From Desulfomicrobium sp. (GTDB lineage: Bacteria; Desulfobacterota; Desulfovibrionia; Desulfovibrionales; Desulfomicrobiaceae), in assembly GCA_003542385.1 (NCBI GenBank), contig DPKT01000111.1, positions 1 through 6,664 on the forward strand: a stretch of 6,664 nucleotides of DNA. Reading direction: 5' to 3'. The first letter of the stretch is position 1. Each line of letters starts with the position of its first letter. The notes beneath the pieces were generated by a model. The model saw only the letters and a program-made list of their open reading frames with translations. It had not been told where the DNA came from and ran no database searches. Positions 6,067 through 6,664 of this stretch are shown here, in pieces. The position numbers and the translations under genes were made by a program.

Positions 6067-6664
6067 GTGGATCACCATACGGTACTTATCGTCGGCCGCG
6101 GCAAGCTCGCGGCCGAACTGCTGCAGGGGCTGGACGGGCCGGGTATTGCCCGCGTTCTCCCGTGGGACGGACGGGATGCCGCTGGCGGCGGGCCGTGCAT
6201 GGTCGTTCATGCCGGTTCCGGACGCGAACTGGGCGATGTCTTCGACTTCTGTTCGGCCACGGGGTCCATCCTGCTCGACCTGTCCACGGCCGGCACGGAC
6301 TACCCGGCCGAAGCCGCTTTCCCGCTGGTCGTCTGCCCCAACGTGAACATGCAGATGCTGTCCTTCATGGCCATGGTCAGGCAGTCCGCGGGACTTTTCC
6401 GGGGCCTCGACATCGGCATTTCCGAATCCCACCAGGCCTCCAAGAAGACGAGCCCCGGCACGGCCGTCCATCTGGCCCGCTCCCTGGGCGTCCCCGAAGC
6501 GGCCATCCGCTCCGAGCGCGACCCGCGGGTCCAGCGCGAGGTCCTCGGCATCCCCGAGGAATTCCTGGACCGTCATGCGTACCACGAGATCGTCATCAGG
6601 GACGCGCAGGTCGAGATACGCATGCAGACCCGGGTGCTGGGCAAATCGGCCTACGCCTCGGGCC
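6067..6664 (+). CDS. DapB-like dihydrodipicolinate reductase family protein, C-terminus off the right edge
   Basis: An NAD(P)-dependent oxidoreductase of the dihydrodipicolinate reductase family, whose classic member makes tetrahydrodipicolinate for lysine and diaminopimelate synthesis in the cytosol. The visible 199 residues show an N-terminal Rossmann strand and glycine loop (VLIVGRGKLAAEL, 6-18), a mid segment ending STAG (73-76), CPNVNMQML (90-98, matching the APNFSVG-type hinge of DapB), and the catalytic loop E120-S-H-Q-A-S-K126 followed by SPGTA (129-133). Near the end, HEIVIRD and AYASG match the family's last strands. His122 and Lys126 align with the catalytic His and Lys of E. coli DapB. 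The second His of the usual HH pair is Gln123, and the loop after Lys is one residue shorter than normal. The glycine loop also lacks the common GxxGxxG form. It may be a diverged DapB or a paralogue with another substrate. It starts 85 bases after the second diguanylate cyclase. Confidence 0.75.
   Translation, partial: MDHHTVLIVGRGKLAAELLQGLDGPGIARVLPWDGRDAAGGGPCMVVHAGSGRELGDVFDFCSATGSILLDLSTAGTDYPAEAAFPLVVCPNVNMQMLSFMAMVRQSAGLFRGLDIGISESHQASKKTSPGTAVHLARSLGVPEAAIRSERDPRVQREVLGIPEEFLDRHAYHEIVIRDAQVEIRMQTRVLGKSAYASG

Noticed and set aside
5905..6585. A 226-codon minus-strand frame opposite the DapB-like gene
   Set aside because: The plus-strand GTG frame has family motifs and a ribosome site; the minus frame is a shadow.

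Overview
The window looks like a GC-rich, Gram-negative chromosome. The gene content (RND efflux adaptor, hemerythrin fused to a diguanylate cyclase, Cache and PAS sensors) and codon style suggest a sulfate-reducer-like deltaproteobacterium such as a Desulfovibrionales member. That placement is inference from style only; no rRNA or other strong marker is present.

Layout, left to right. (1) Positions 1-658, minus strand: the N-terminal 219 residues of an RND efflux periplasmic adaptor lipoprotein (MexA/AcrA type), running off the left edge. (2) 659-922: a divergent spacer. (3) 923-1117, plus: a 64-residue protein with four CxxC knuckles (two zinc sites). (4) 1044-1355, minus: an ORF whose first ~60 codons read as a Rossmann nucleotide-binding N-terminus. 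The rest is junk that runs into the zinc-ribbon gene from the opposite side, so it is probably a truncated remnant. (5) 1356-1983: about 630 bases without a convincing gene. It holds an AT-rich patch with a perfect ACTACA/TGTAGT palindrome and, at its end, a doubtful 91-codon ORF that overlaps the next gene by ATGA.

(6) 1984-4311, plus: a 775-residue membrane diguanylate cyclase with TM, Cache-like periplasmic domain, TM, PAS, GGDEF with an intact RxxD inhibitory site, and a complete C-terminal bacteriohemerythrin. (7) 4392-5981, plus: a 529-residue soluble diguanylate cyclase with an atypical receiver, two PAS domains and GGDEF without the RxxD site. Its best start is 81 bases downstream of the longest-ORF start. 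A sharp fall in GC occurs inside this gene from about 5281 to 5700. (8) 6067-6664, plus, from a GTG start: a DapB-like (dihydrodipicolinate reductase family) oxidoreductase with an altered active-site loop, running off the right edge.

How it fits together: genes 6 and 7 form a tandem c-di-GMP synthesis pair. One is a membrane enzyme likely to sense an external ligand plus O2 or redox state through the di-iron hemerythrin, and is feedback-inhibited. The other is cytosolic, possibly phosphorelay- or PAS-controlled, and lacks the canonical feedback site. They may be co-transcribed, and the DapB-like gene may follow in the same direction, but it has no evident functional link. The efflux adaptor belongs to a separate, leftward operon. 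No RNA gene, CRISPR array, transposon or clear intrinsic terminator was seen.
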